Below are positions 16,706 through 26,681 of a stretch of 64,000 nt of DNA, in pieces; the first letter of the stretch is position 1; every line of letters starts with the position of its first letter. The stretch covers positions 806,001 through 870,000 of the forward strand of contig LS483478.1 of assembly GCA_900478215.1 (NCBI GenBank). The letters run 5' to 3'. The DNA comes from Salmonella enterica subsp. houtenae serovar Houten (GTDB taxonomy: Bacteria; Pseudomonadota; Gammaproteobacteria; Enterobacterales; Enterobacteriaceae). The notes below the pieces were generated by a model, which worked only from the letters and a program-made list of their open reading frames with translations, ran no database searches and was not told the DNA's origin. Position numbers and translations under genes: made by a program.

Positions 16706-19700
16706 ATGTTAAGGGTCTACCACTCCAATCGTCTGGATGTGCTGGAAGCGTTGATGGAGTTCATCGTCGAACGCGAGCGGCTCGATGATCCCTTTGAACC
16801 AGAAATGATTCTGGTGCAAAGCACGGGTATGGCGCAGTGGCTGCAGATGACCCTTTCACAAAAGTTTGGTATTGCGGCGAATATCGCTTTTCCGTTACCG
16901 GCGAGTTTTATCTGGGAGATGTTTGTCCGCGTGTTGCCGGAAATTCCCAAAGAGAGCGCTTTCAGCAAACAAAGCATGAGCTGGAAACTGATGACCTTGC
17001 TGCCGCAGTTGCTGGATAAGGATGAGTTTGTACTGTTGCGCCATTATCTGACCGACGACGCCGATAAACGCAAACTCTTTCAGCTTTCCGCGCGCGCCGC
17101 CGACCTGTTCGATCAGTATCTGGTTTATCGGCCTGACTGGCTTACGCAGTGGGAAGCGGGAAAAACCGTGGAAGGTCTGGGGGAGGCGCAAAACTGGCAG
17201 GCGCCGCTGTGGAAAGCATTGGTGGAATATACCGCCGCGCTGGGGCAGCCGCGCTGGCATCGCGCCAATCTCTACCAACGCTTTATTCAGACGCTGGAGC
17301 GCGCGACCACCTGCCCGCCAGGGTTGCCATCCCGCGTTTTTATTTGCGGCATTTCCGCGTTACCGCCAGTGTATCTCAGAGCATTGCAGGCGCTGGGTAA
17401 ACATATTGAAATCCATCTCCTTTTTACTAATCCGTGTCGGTATTACTGGGGGGACATTAAAGACCCAGCCTGGCTGGCAAAACTAATGGCTCGCCAGCGT
17501 CGTCACAGTTTTGAAGACCGTCATTTACCTTTGTTCCGTGAAAACCAGAATCCGGAGGCCTTATTTAACAGCGACGGCGAACAGGATATCGGTAATCCGC
17601 TACTGGCCTCATGGGGAAAACTGGGGCGGGATTATATCTACCTGTTATCTGAACTGGAAAACAGCCAGGAGCTGGATGCGTTTGTTGATATTATGCCAGA
17701 TAATCTTTTGCATCGGATTCAGGCGGATATTCTTGAACTGGAAAGCCATGCGGTGGCGGGCGTAAATCTTGAGGAGTATTCGCGCAGCGACAATAAGCGT
17801 CTGCTCGATCCCGAGGATAACAGCCTCTCTTTTCACGTTTGTCACAGCCCGCAGCGCGAGGTGGAAATACTGCACGATCGCCTGCTGGCGATGCTGGAAG
17901 CCGATCCGACGCTAACGCCGCGCGATATTATCGTTATGGTGGCTGATATTGACAGCTATAGCCCGTTTATCCAGGCGGTATTTGGTAGCGCGCCGACGGA
18001 GCGCTATCTGCCTTATGCCATTTCCGATCGGCGGGCGCGCCAGTCACATCCGGTGTTACAGGCGTTTATCAGTCTACTTTCGTTACCGGACAGCCGCTTT
18101 GTCTCCGAGGATGTTCTGGCGCTGTTAGACGTGCCGGTATTGGCTGCCCGCTTTACGATCAACGAAGAAGGGCTGCGTTATTTGCGCTTGTGGGTCAATG
18201 AGTCAGGCATTCGCTGGGGAATTGACGATGACAACGTACGCGAGCTGGAACTTCCTGCCACGGGGCAGCATACATGGCAATTTGGCCTGACGCGTATGCT
18301 GCTGGGGTATGCCATGGAAAGCGCTCAGGGCGAGTGGCAGTCTGTTCTGCCTTATGACGAGTCCAGCGGCCTGATTGCTGAGCTGGTCGGTCATCTGGCT
18401 TCGCTGCTGATGCAGCTTAATATCTGGCGGCGCGGTCTGGCGCAGGAGCGACCGCTGGAAGAGTGGTTGCCCGTTTGTCGCGATATGCTCAATGATTTCT
18501 TCCTGCCCGATGCGGACACGGAAGCGGCAATGACATTGATTGAACAGCAGTGGCAGGCCATTATCGCCGAAGGCGTCGCGGCGGAATATGGCGACGCGGT
18601 ACCGATTTCGCTACTGCGGGATGAACTGGCGCAGCGTCTGGATCAGGAACGTATTAGCCAGCGTTTCCTGGCGGGCCCCATCAATATTTGTACGCTGATG
18701 CCGATGCGTTCCATTCCGTTCAGAGTCGTTTGCCTGCTGGGAATGAACGACGGCGTATACCCGCGCCAGCTTGCGCCGTTGGGCTTTGACCTGATGAGCC
18801 AAAAGCCAATGCGCGGGGATCGTAGTCGTCGCGACGATGACCGCTATCTATTTCTGGAAGCGTTAATCTCGGCGCAGCAGACGCTTTATATCAGCTACAT
18901 CGGTCGCTCCATCCAGGATAATAGCGAACGCTTTCCCTCTGTACTGGTGCAGGAGTTGGTGGATTACATCGGGCAAAGCCACTATTTGCCTGGTGACGAA
19001 ACGCTGACCTGTGATGAGAGCGAAGCACGTGTTAAAGCGCATATTACGCGTCTGCATACCCGTATGCCTTTTGATGCGCAAAATTACCAGCCCGGCGAAC
19101 AGCAAAGTTATGCCAGAGAGTGGTTGCCCGCGGCGAGTCAGTCGGGAAAAGCGCATTCTGACTTTGTTCAGCCGCTTCCTTTTACGATGCCGGAAACATT
19201 GACTCTGGAAAGTCTGCAGCGTTTTTGGGCCCATCCGGTACGCGCATTTTTTCAGATGCGGCTTCAGGTTAATTTCCGCTCGGAAGAGAGTGAGATTCCT
19301 GATGCGGAACCGTTTGAATTAGAGGGATTGACGCGATATCAACTTAACCAACAGTTGCTCAATACGCTGGTTGAAGAAGACGACGCCGAACGCTTGTTCC
19401 GCCGTTTCCGTGCTGCGGGAGAGCTGCCTTACGGCGCGTTTGGCGAAATATTCTGGGAGGCGCAATGCCAGGAGATGCAGCAACTGGCAAGCCGGGTCAT
19501 CGTCTGCCGTAAGCCGAGCCAAAGCCTGGAAGTGGATCTGCTTTGCAATGGCGTTCAGCTAACCGGCTGGCTACCGCAGGTACAGGAGGATGGATTATTG
19601 CGCTGGCGTCCCGCTTTAATCAGCGTTGCGCAAGGTGTGCAACTTTGGCTGGAACACCTTGTCTATTGTGCCGGCGGCGGTAGCGGCGAAAGCCGCCTGT

Positions 19701-20077
19701 TTTTGCGCAAAGAGGGAGAGTGGCGATTTCCGCCTCTTGATAAAGCGCAGGCAATGGCTTACCTGGCGCAACTGATTGAAGGCTACAGGGACGGCATGTC
19801 TTCTCCGCTATTGGTACTGCCGGAAAGCGGCGGCGCATGGATAAAAGCCTGTTATGACGCTGAAAAGGATGTCATGTTAGACGACGATGACACCTTACAA
19901 AAGGCCAGAACAAAGTTTCTACAGGCTTATGAAGGCAATATGATAGTGAGCGGCGAAGGCGAAGATATCTGGTATCAACGTCTTTGGCGTCAGCTGGAAT
20001 CTGAAACGTTGCAGGCTATCATTGCGCAGTCCCGGCATTACCTGTTACCGCTGTTTCGTTTTAATCAGTCTCGTTGA
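16706..20077 (+). CDS. recC: Exodeoxyribonuclease V gamma subunit RecC
   Basis: 1123 residues (E. coli 1122). RecC is the SF1-helicase-like subunit of RecBCD that has lost ATPase motifs, splits the DNA strands with its pin and recognises Chi in the 3' strand. No Walker A motif is visible, as expected, and the C-terminal nuclease-like domain lacks an intact active site. The ATG at 16706 has a CAGGAG ribosome site. It precedes ptrA by 177 bases; the complex is completed by recB and recD downstream. Confidence 0.97.
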   Translation: MLRVYHSNRLDVLEALMEFIVERERLDDPFEPEMILVQSTGMAQWLQMTLSQKFGIAANIAFPLPASFIWEMFVRVLPEIPKESAFSKQSMSWKLMTLLPQLLDKDEFVLLRHYLTDDADKRKLFQLSARAADLFDQYLVYRPDWLTQWEAGKTVEGLGEAQNWQAPLWKALVEYTAALGQPRWHRANLYQRFIQTLERATTCPPGLPSRVFICGISALPPVYLRALQALGKHIEIHLLFTNPCRYYWGDIKDPAWLAKLMARQRRHSFEDRHLPLFRENQNPEALFNSDGEQDIGNPLLASWGKLGRDYIYLLSELENSQELDAFVDIMPDNLLHRIQADILELESHAVAGVNLEEYSRSDNKRLLDPEDNSLSFHVCHSPQREVEILHDRLLAMLEADPTLTPRDIIVMVADIDSYSPFIQAVFGSAPTERYLPYAISDRRARQSHPVLQAFISLLSLPDSRFVSEDVLALLDVPVLAARFTINEEGLRYLRLWVNESGIRWGIDDDNVRELELPATGQHTWQFGLTRMLLGYAMESAQGEWQSVLPYDESSGLIAELVGHLASLLMQLNIWRRGLAQERPLEEWLPVCRDMLNDFFLPDADTEAAMTLIEQQWQAIIAEGVAAEYGDAVPISLLRDELAQRLDQERISQRFLAGPINICTLMPMRSIPFRVVCLLGMNDGVYPRQLAPLGFDLMSQKPMRGDRSRRDDDRYLFLEALISAQQTLYISYIGRSIQDNSERFPSVLVQELVDYIGQSHYLPGDETLTCDESEARVKAHITRLHTRMPFDAQNYQPGEQQSYAREWLPAASQSGKAHSDFVQPLPFTMPETLTLESLQRFWAHPVRAFFQMRLQVNFRSEESEIPDAEPFELEGLTRYQLNQQLLNTLVEEDDAERLFRRFRAAGELPYGAFGEIFWEAQCQEMQQLASRVIVCRKPSQSLEVDLLCNGVQLTGWLPQVQEDGLLRWRPALISVAQGVQLWLEHLVYCAGGGSGESRLFLRKEGEWRFPPLDKAQAMAYLAQLIEGYRDGMSSPLLVLPESGGAWIKACYDAEKDVMLDDDDTLQKARTKFLQAYEGNMIVSGEGEDIWYQRLWRQLESETLQAIIAQSRHYLLPLFRFNQSR

Positions 20078-20254
20078 TTGTATGAAAATTGCGCAATTAA
20101 AAAGCTTCGATTATGATGCGCTCTTCGTCACGGGCTGATTACTGATAAAAAGATGCTGCCTGGTTCAGCACAATAATATCCCGTTCTGCTCAGGTCGATG
20201 GTGTATGTGACCATCGAGATGAGTGGGAATGAAAGTTAATGATGAGGTCCGTGA

Positions 20255-23143
20255 ATGCCCCGCAGCACCTGGTTCAAAGCGTTATTGTTATTGGTCGCCC
20301 TCTGGGGGCCTGTGGTTCAGGCGGATATCGGTTGGCAACCGCTGCAAGAAACTATCCGTAAAAGCGATAAAGATACCCGGCAGTATCAGGCGATACGTCT
20401 TGATAATGATATGGTGGTGTTGCTGGTATCCGATCCGCAGGCTGTAAAGTCTCTTTCAGCGTTAGTGGTGCCCGTTGGATCGCTTGAAGATCCTGAGATT
20501 CATCAGGGGCTTGCTCATTATCTTGAACATATGTGCCTGATGGGGTCAAAAAAATATCCGCAGGCGGATAGCCTTGCCGAATACCTGAAAAGACATGGCG
20601 GTAGTCACAACGCCAGCACCGCACCTTATCGAACGGCCTTCTACCTGGAAGTTGAAAACGATGCGCTTCCAGGCGCCGTAGATCGCCTGGCCGACGCCAT
20701 TGCCGCGCCATTGCTCGATAAAAAGTACGCCGAACGCGAACGAAATGCGGTGAATGCCGAGCTGACGATGGCGCGCACCCGCGACGGTATGCGCATGGCG
20801 CAGGTAAGCGCCGAAACCATTAACCCGGCGCACCCAGGCTCGCGTTTTTCTGGCGGCAATCTGGAAACGCTAAGCGATAAGCCGGGCAATCCGGTGCAAC
20901 AGGCGTTGATCGCTTTTCATGAAAAATACTATTCAGCTAACCTGATGAAGGCGGTGATTTACAGTAATAAACCTTTGTCGGAGCTGGCGCGTATTGCCGC
21001 AGCAACCTATGGTCGCGTGCCGAATAAACAGATTAAAAAACCGGAAATTACCGTACCTGTCGTCACCGACGCGCAGAAGGGCATCATTATTCATTACGTG
21101 CCGGCGCTACCGCGTAAAGTGCTGCGCGTGGAGTTTCGTATTGATAACAATAGCGCGCAGTTCCGTAGCAAGACTGATGAACTTGTCTCTTATCTGATTG
21201 GCAACCGTAGCCCGGGGACGCTCTCTGACTGGCTGCAAAAACAAGGACTGGTCGACGGTATCAGCGCGGATTCCGATCCGATTGTTAACGGTAATAGTGG
21301 CGTATTTGCCATTTCGGCAACGCTGACCGATAAAGGTTTGGCCCATCGTGATGAAGTTGTTGCGGCTATATTCAGTTATATCAATAGATTACGAGAGAAA
21401 GGGATAGATAAACGTTACTTTGACGAGCTGGCGCATGTGCTGGATCTTGACTTCCGCTATCCGTCGATTACCCGCGATATGGACTATGTCGAGTGGCTGG
21501 CGGACACCATGATCCGCGTTCCGGTAGCGCATACGCTGGATGCGGCGAATATCGCCGATCGTTACGATCCTGCCGCTATCAAAAATCGCCTGGCGATGAT
21601 GACGCCGCAGAATGCGCGCATCTGGTACATCAGTCCCCGGGAACCACATAATAAGACTGCGTATTTTGTGGATGCGCCTTATCAGGTCGATAAGATCAGC
21701 GAACAGACGTTTAAAAACTGGCAGCAAAAAGCACAGAGCATTGCGTTGTCGCTGCCGGAGTTAAACCCCTATATTCCTAATGATTTTACGCTTGTTAAGA
21801 ATAACAAAAACTACGTGCGGCCAGAACTGATTGTCGATAAAGCGGATTTGCGCGTGGTTTATGCGCCGAGCCGTTATTTCACCAGCGAGCCAAAAGCTGA
21901 CGTGAGCATGGTATTGCGTAACCCGCAGGCGATGGATAGCGCCCGTAATCAAGTACTGTTCGCCCTTAATGATTATCTGGCGGGAATGGCGCTCGATCAG
22001 CTCAGCAACCAGGCGGCAGTGGGCGGCATTAGCTTTTCCACTAACGCCAACAATGGTCTGATGGTCAATGCGGACGGTTATACCCAGCGTTTGCCGCAGC
22101 TTTTCCTGGCGTTGCTGGAAGGATATTTTAGCTACGACGCCACGGAGGAACAGTTGGCGCAGGCGAAATCCTGGTATACGCAGATGATGGATTCTGCGGA
22201 GAAGGGAAAAGCCTACGAACAGGCGATTATGCCGGTGCAGATGATTTCGCAGGTGCCTTATTTCTCCCGTGATGAACGTCGCGCTTTGCTGCCGTCCATT
22301 ACGTTGAAAGAGGTGATAGCCTATCGTAATGCGTTAAAAACGGGCGCTCGTCCGGAATTTCTGGTTATAGGGAATATGAGCGAAGCCCAGGCGACCTCTC
22401 TGGCGCAAGATGTTCAAAAACAGCTCGCGGCGAACGGATCGGCGTGGTGTCGCAACAAAGAAGTGGTGGTGGAGAAAAAGCAGTCCGTAATATTTGAAAA
22501 AGCGGGCAGTAGCACCGACTCCGCGTTAGCCGCGGTCTTTGTCCCGGTCGGCTACGACGAGTACGTTAGCGCCGCCTACAGCGCGATGTTAGGTCAGATT
22601 GTTCAACCGTGGTTTTACAATCAGCTACGAACCGAAGAGCAACTGGGATACGCCGTTTTCGCCTTTCCGATGAGCGTTGGCCGTCAATGGGGAATGGGAT
22701 TCCTGCTACAGAGCAACGATAAACAGCCCTCTTACCTGTGGCAACGCTATCAGGCATTTTTCCCTGACGCCGAGACGAAGCTGAGGGCGATGAAGCCGGA
22801 AGAGTTCGCACAAATTCAGCAGGCGATCATTACGCAAATGCGCCAGGCGCCGCAAACGCTGGGCGAAGAAGCATCCCGGTTAAGCAAGGATTTCGATCGG
22901 GGTAATATGCGCTTCGACTCGCGTGATAAAATCATTGCTCAGATAAAATTGCTGACGCCGCAAAAGCTTGCCGACTTCTTCCATCAGGCGGTAGTGGAAC
23001 CGCAAGGTATGGCAATATTGTCACAGATTGCCGGTAGCCAGAATGGGAAAGCAGAATACGTGCATCCGACAGGCTGGAAAGTGTGGGATAACGTCAGCGC
23101 ATTGCAGCAAACTTTGCCTCTAATGAGCGAAAAGAATGAATGA
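20255..23143 (+). CDS. ptrA: Pitrilysin, periplasmic zinc metalloprotease (protease III)
   Basis: 962 residues, the E. coli length. A signal peptide (about 1-23, cleaved after VVQA) sends it to the periplasm. The inverted zinc motif HxxEH is at His88-Glu91-His92 (HYLEHM). The M16 family member degrades small peptides such as insulin B chain. It has no known part in recombination yet sits between recC and recB, and its last codons overlap recB by eight bases, so recB translation is probably coupled to it. Confidence 0.97.
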   Translation: MPRSTWFKALLLLVALWGPVVQADIGWQPLQETIRKSDKDTRQYQAIRLDNDMVVLLVSDPQAVKSLSALVVPVGSLEDPEIHQGLAHYLEHMCLMGSKKYPQADSLAEYLKRHGGSHNASTAPYRTAFYLEVENDALPGAVDRLADAIAAPLLDKKYAERERNAVNAELTMARTRDGMRMAQVSAETINPAHPGSRFSGGNLETLSDKPGNPVQQALIAFHEKYYSANLMKAVIYSNKPLSELARIAAATYGRVPNKQIKKPEITVPVVTDAQKGIIIHYVPALPRKVLRVEFRIDNNSAQFRSKTDELVSYLIGNRSPGTLSDWLQKQGLVDGISADSDPIVNGNSGVFAISATLTDKGLAHRDEVVAAIFSYINRLREKGIDKRYFDELAHVLDLDFRYPSITRDMDYVEWLADTMIRVPVAHTLDAANIADRYDPAAIKNRLAMMTPQNARIWYISPREPHNKTAYFVDAPYQVDKISEQTFKNWQQKAQSIALSLPELNPYIPNDFTLVKNNKNYVRPELIVDKADLRVVYAPSRYFTSEPKADVSMVLRNPQAMDSARNQVLFALNDYLAGMALDQLSNQAAVGGISFSTNANNGLMVNADGYTQRLPQLFLALLEGYFSYDATEEQLAQAKSWYTQMMDSAEKGKAYEQAIMPVQMISQVPYFSRDERRALLPSITLKEVIAYRNALKTGARPEFLVIGNMSEAQATSLAQDVQKQLAANGSAWCRNKEVVVEKKQSVIFEKAGSSTDSALAAVFVPVGYDEYVSAAYSAMLGQIVQPWFYNQLRTEEQLGYAVFAFPMSVGRQWGMGFLLQSNDKQPSYLWQRYQAFFPDAETKLRAMKPEEFAQIQQAIITQMRQAPQTLGEEASRLSKDFDRGNMRFDSRDKIIAQIKLLTPQKLADFFHQAVVEPQGMAILSQIAGSQNGKAEYVHPTGWKVWDNVSALQQTLPLMSEKNE

Positions 23144-26100
23144 TGTCGCCGGGACTCTTGATCCTCTACGCTTGCCCCTTACAGGCGAGCGTCTGATTGA
23201 AGCGTCAGCGGGCACAGGCAAAACGTTTACTATCGCGGCGCTGTATCTGCGGTTATTGCTCGGTCTGGGCGGTACCGCCGCATTTCCCCGTCCGTTGACC
23301 GTTGAAGAATTGCTGGTGGTAACCTTTACGGAGGCCGCCACTGAAGAGCTGCGTGGGCGAATCCGCAGTAATATCCATGAGTTGCGCATCGCCTGTCTGC
23401 GGGAAAGCACGGATAATCCGCTGTACGCCCGCTTGCTGGAAGAAATTAGCGACAAAAAGCAGGCCGCGCACTGGTTATTACTGGCTGAACGACAAATGGA
23501 CGAGGCCGCGGTCTTTACCATCCACGGTTTTTGCCAGCGTATGCTTAGCCTGAACGCTTTTGAATCCGGCATGTTGTTTGAGCAACAGCTCATTGAAGAC
23601 GAATCTCTGTTGCGTTACCAGGCCTGTGCTGATTTCTGGCGACGCCATTGCTACCCACTGCCGCGCGACATCGCGCAGGTGGTGTTTGACGTGTGGAAGG
23701 GGCCGAAGGCGCTCTTAAAAGATATCGATCGTTATCTGCAGGGCGAGGCACCAGTTATTAAAGCGCCGCCATCGCAGGAGGAGACGCTGGCATCGCGTCA
23801 TGAACAGATCCTGGCGCGCATCAACCTGCTGAAGCAACAGTGGTGTGAAGCGGTTAGCGAGCTGGAAGGCCTGCTCGAATCATCCGGCATCGATCGCAGA
23901 AAATTCAACCGCGGCAATCAGGCTAAATGGATCGAAAAGATCACCGCGTGGGCGCAGGAAGAGACGAAAAACTATCAGTTACCCGAGGCGTTGGGGAAAT
24001 TTTCACAGCGTTTTTTAGCCGAACGTACAAAAGCTGGCGGCGTGACGCCCCAGCATCCCTTGTTTGTCGCGATTGATAACTTGTTGGGTGAACCGCTATC
24101 GATTAAAGATCTGGTACTTACCCGAGCGCTCTCGGAGATCCGTGAAACGGTTGCTCAGGAAAAACGACGGCGCGGCGAGCTGGGATTTGACGATATGCTC
24201 AGCCGTTTAGATGTTGCGCTGCGTAGTGAAAGCGGCGAGGCGCTGGCTGCGGCGATTCGTACCCGTTTCCCGGTCGCGATGATCGATGAATTTCAGGATA
24301 CCGATCCACAACAATACCGTATTTTTCGCCGTATCTGGCGTCATCAGCCGGATACGGGACTATTACTGATTGGCGATCCTAAACAGGCGATTTACGCGTT
24401 TCGCGGCGCGGATATCTTTACTTATATGAAGGCCCGCAGTGAAGTGAGCGCGCACTATACGCTCGACACCAATTGGCGTTCCGCGCCGGGGATGGTGAAT
24501 AGTGTTAACAAGCTGTTCGGTCAGATGAATGACGCTTTTATGTTCCGCGATATTCCCTTCAGTCCGGTAAAGTTTGCGCAAAGAAACCAGTCGCTGCAAT
24601 TTAAGGTGAATGACGTTCTTCAACCAGCGATGACGTTGTGGTTGATGGAGGGGGAAAGCTGCGGTTCGGGCGATTATCAAAGCTACATGGCGCAGGTATG
24701 CGCCACGCAAATTCGCGACTGGCTGCGCGCCGGACAAACGGGCGACGCGTTGTTAATGAACGGCGATGCGTCGCGGCCTGTTCGCGCCTCGGATATCAGC
24801 GTGCTGGTACGTAGCAGACGGGAGGCCGCACTGATACGGGATGCTCTAACGTTACTGGCAATTCCTTCCGTCTATCTTTCTAACCGCGATAGCGTATTCG
24901 AAACGCTTGAAGCGCAGGAGATGCTATGGGTATTGCAGGCGGTGATGGCGCCCGAACGGGAGAATACGCTGCGTAGCGCTCTGGCGACATCAATGATGGG
25001 GCTTACGGCGCTGGATATCGAAACGCTTAACAATGATGAAAATGCGTGGGATGCGGTTGTCGAAGAGTTTGATGGCTACCGACAGATTTGGCATAAACGC
25101 GGTGTGATGCCTATGCTGCGCGCGCTAATGTCGGCGCGCAATATTGCTGAAAACCTGCTGGCGACGGCGGGAGGCGAACGTCGGCTGACGGATATTCTGC
25201 ATATTAGCGAGTTGTTACAGGAAGCTGGTTCGCAACTGGAAAGCGAACATGCGCTGGTGCGTTGGCTGGCGCAACATATTCTTGAACCCGATAGTAACGC
25301 TTCAAGCCAGCAACTACGTCTGGAAAGCGATAAGCATCTGGTGCAAATCGTCACCATCCATAAATCGAAAGGTCTGGAATATCCGCTGGTCTGGCTACCA
25401 TTTATCAGCCATTTCCGCGTGCAGGATCAAGCTTTTTACCACGACAGGCACTCTTACGAGGCGGTGCTGGATCTTAGCCACGCAGAAGAGAGCATAGCAC
25501 TGGCGGAAGCCGAACGTCTGGCGGAAGATCTGCGCCTCCTTTATGTCGCGCTGACCCGTGCCGTGTGGCACTGTAGCCTCGGCGTCGCGCCGCTGGTACG
25601 GCGTCGTAGTGATAAAAAAGGCGAGACGGATGTGCACCAGAGCGCCCTTGGGCGACTGCTGCAAAAAGGCGAACCGATGGATGCTGTAGGCCTCCGCGCC
25701 TGTATTGAGGCGCTATGCGATGAGGATATCGTGTGCCGAACACCAGGCAATACGGATAATGACCGCTGGCAGATTGCCGCTGCATCGCACACGGAGCTCA
25801 GCGCCAGGACTCTGCAACGCCTGCCTTATGATAGCTGGCGCGTCACCAGTTATTCCGGTTTACAACAGCGGGGACAGAGCGTGGCGCAAGACCTTATTCC
25901 TCGCCTCGATATTGACGCCGCAGGCGTTGGCGAAGCGGCGGAAGCGCCGGCAATGACGCCGCACCACTTTCCTCGTGGGGCATCGCCGGGAACATTTTTG
26001 CACAGCCTGTTTGAAGAGCTTGATTTTACTCAACCGATAGACCCCCAATGGGTACAGGAAAAACTGGAACTGAGTGGTTTTGAGACGCGATGGGAGCCCG

Positions 26101-26681
26101 TACTTACCCGCTGGCTCGACACCGTGTTGCACGTCCCCCTTAACGAGACGGGCGTCAGTCTGAGCGTGTTGACCGAGCGTGAAAAGCAGGTAGAAATGGA
26201 GTTTTATCTCCCGATCGTTCAACCACTTATCGCCGAAGAGCTGGATGCGTTGATTCGTCAATATGATCCGCTTTCCGCAGGCTGCCCTGCGCTGGATTTT
26301 ATGCAGGTTCGCGGCATGTTAAAGGGCTTTATCGACCTAGTGTTCCGTTATGAGGGACGTTATTACCTGCTCGACTATAAATCTAACTGGCTGGGCGAGG
26401 ATAGCGCCGCTTATACCCAGACGGCGATGGCTACGGCGATGCAGGCGCATCGTTATGATTTGCAGTATCAGCTTTATACGCTGGCATTGCACCGCTATCT
26501 TCGTCATCGTATGGCGAATTACGACTATGAACGCCATTTCGGCGGCGTCATCTATCTCTTTTTACGCGGGGTGGATAGCGAACGTCCGCAGCAGGGTATT
26601 TTTACCACCCGCCCTGCGGCGGCGTTAGTTAACCAACTGGATGACATGTTTGCAGGTGAAATGAGTGAGGAGGCGCAATGA
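23136..26681 (+). CDS. recB: Exodeoxyribonuclease V beta subunit RecB
   Basis: 1181 residues (E. coli 1180). Walker A is ASAGTGKT at 23-30 with Lys29; motif II is IDEFQDTD; other UvrD-like motifs (LIGDPKQAIYAFRGAD, VTIHKSKGLEYP, LLYVALTRA) follow. The C-terminal nuclease domain keeps the catalytic DYKSN in YYLLDYKSNWLG. RecB is the slow 3'-5' helicase, the only nuclease and the RecA loader of RecBCD. It overlaps ptrA by eight bases and recD by four (ATGA). Confidence 0.98.
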   Translation: MNDVAGTLDPLRLPLTGERLIEASAGTGKTFTIAALYLRLLLGLGGTAAFPRPLTVEELLVVTFTEAATEELRGRIRSNIHELRIACLRESTDNPLYARLLEEISDKKQAAHWLLLAERQMDEAAVFTIHGFCQRMLSLNAFESGMLFEQQLIEDESLLRYQACADFWRRHCYPLPRDIAQVVFDVWKGPKALLKDIDRYLQGEAPVIKAPPSQEETLASRHEQILARINLLKQQWCEAVSELEGLLESSGIDRRKFNRGNQAKWIEKITAWAQEETKNYQLPEALGKFSQRFLAERTKAGGVTPQHPLFVAIDNLLGEPLSIKDLVLTRALSEIRETVAQEKRRRGELGFDDMLSRLDVALRSESGEALAAAIRTRFPVAMIDEFQDTDPQQYRIFRRIWRHQPDTGLLLIGDPKQAIYAFRGADIFTYMKARSEVSAHYTLDTNWRSAPGMVNSVNKLFGQMNDAFMFRDIPFSPVKFAQRNQSLQFKVNDVLQPAMTLWLMEGESCGSGDYQSYMAQVCATQIRDWLRAGQTGDALLMNGDASRPVRASDISVLVRSRREAALIRDALTLLAIPSVYLSNRDSVFETLEAQEMLWVLQAVMAPERENTLRSALATSMMGLTALDIETLNNDENAWDAVVEEFDGYRQIWHKRGVMPMLRALMSARNIAENLLATAGGERRLTDILHISELLQEAGSQLESEHALVRWLAQHILEPDSNASSQQLRLESDKHLVQIVTIHKSKGLEYPLVWLPFISHFRVQDQAFYHDRHSYEAVLDLSHAEESIALAEAERLAEDLRLLYVALTRAVWHCSLGVAPLVRRRSDKKGETDVHQSALGRLLQKGEPMDAVGLRACIEALCDEDIVCRTPGNTDNDRWQIAAASHTELSARTLQRLPYDSWRVTSYSGLQQRGQSVAQDLIPRLDIDAAGVGEAAEAPAMTPHHFPRGASPGTFLHSLFEELDFTQPIDPQWVQEKLELSGFETRWEPVLTRWLDTVLHVPLNETGVSLSVLTEREKQVEMEFYLPIVQPLIAEELDALIRQYDPLSAGCPALDFMQVRGMLKGFIDLVFRYEGRYYLLDYKSNWLGEDSAAYTQTAMATAMQAHRYDLQYQLYTLALHRYLRHRMANYDYERHFGGVIYLFLRGVDSERPQQGIFTTRPAAALVNQLDDMFAGEMSEEAQ

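Noticed and set aside
23253..26537. Several frames of 60-130 codons antisense to recB
   Set aside because: Shadow frames of a GC-rich coding sequence; no ribosome sites or protein features.
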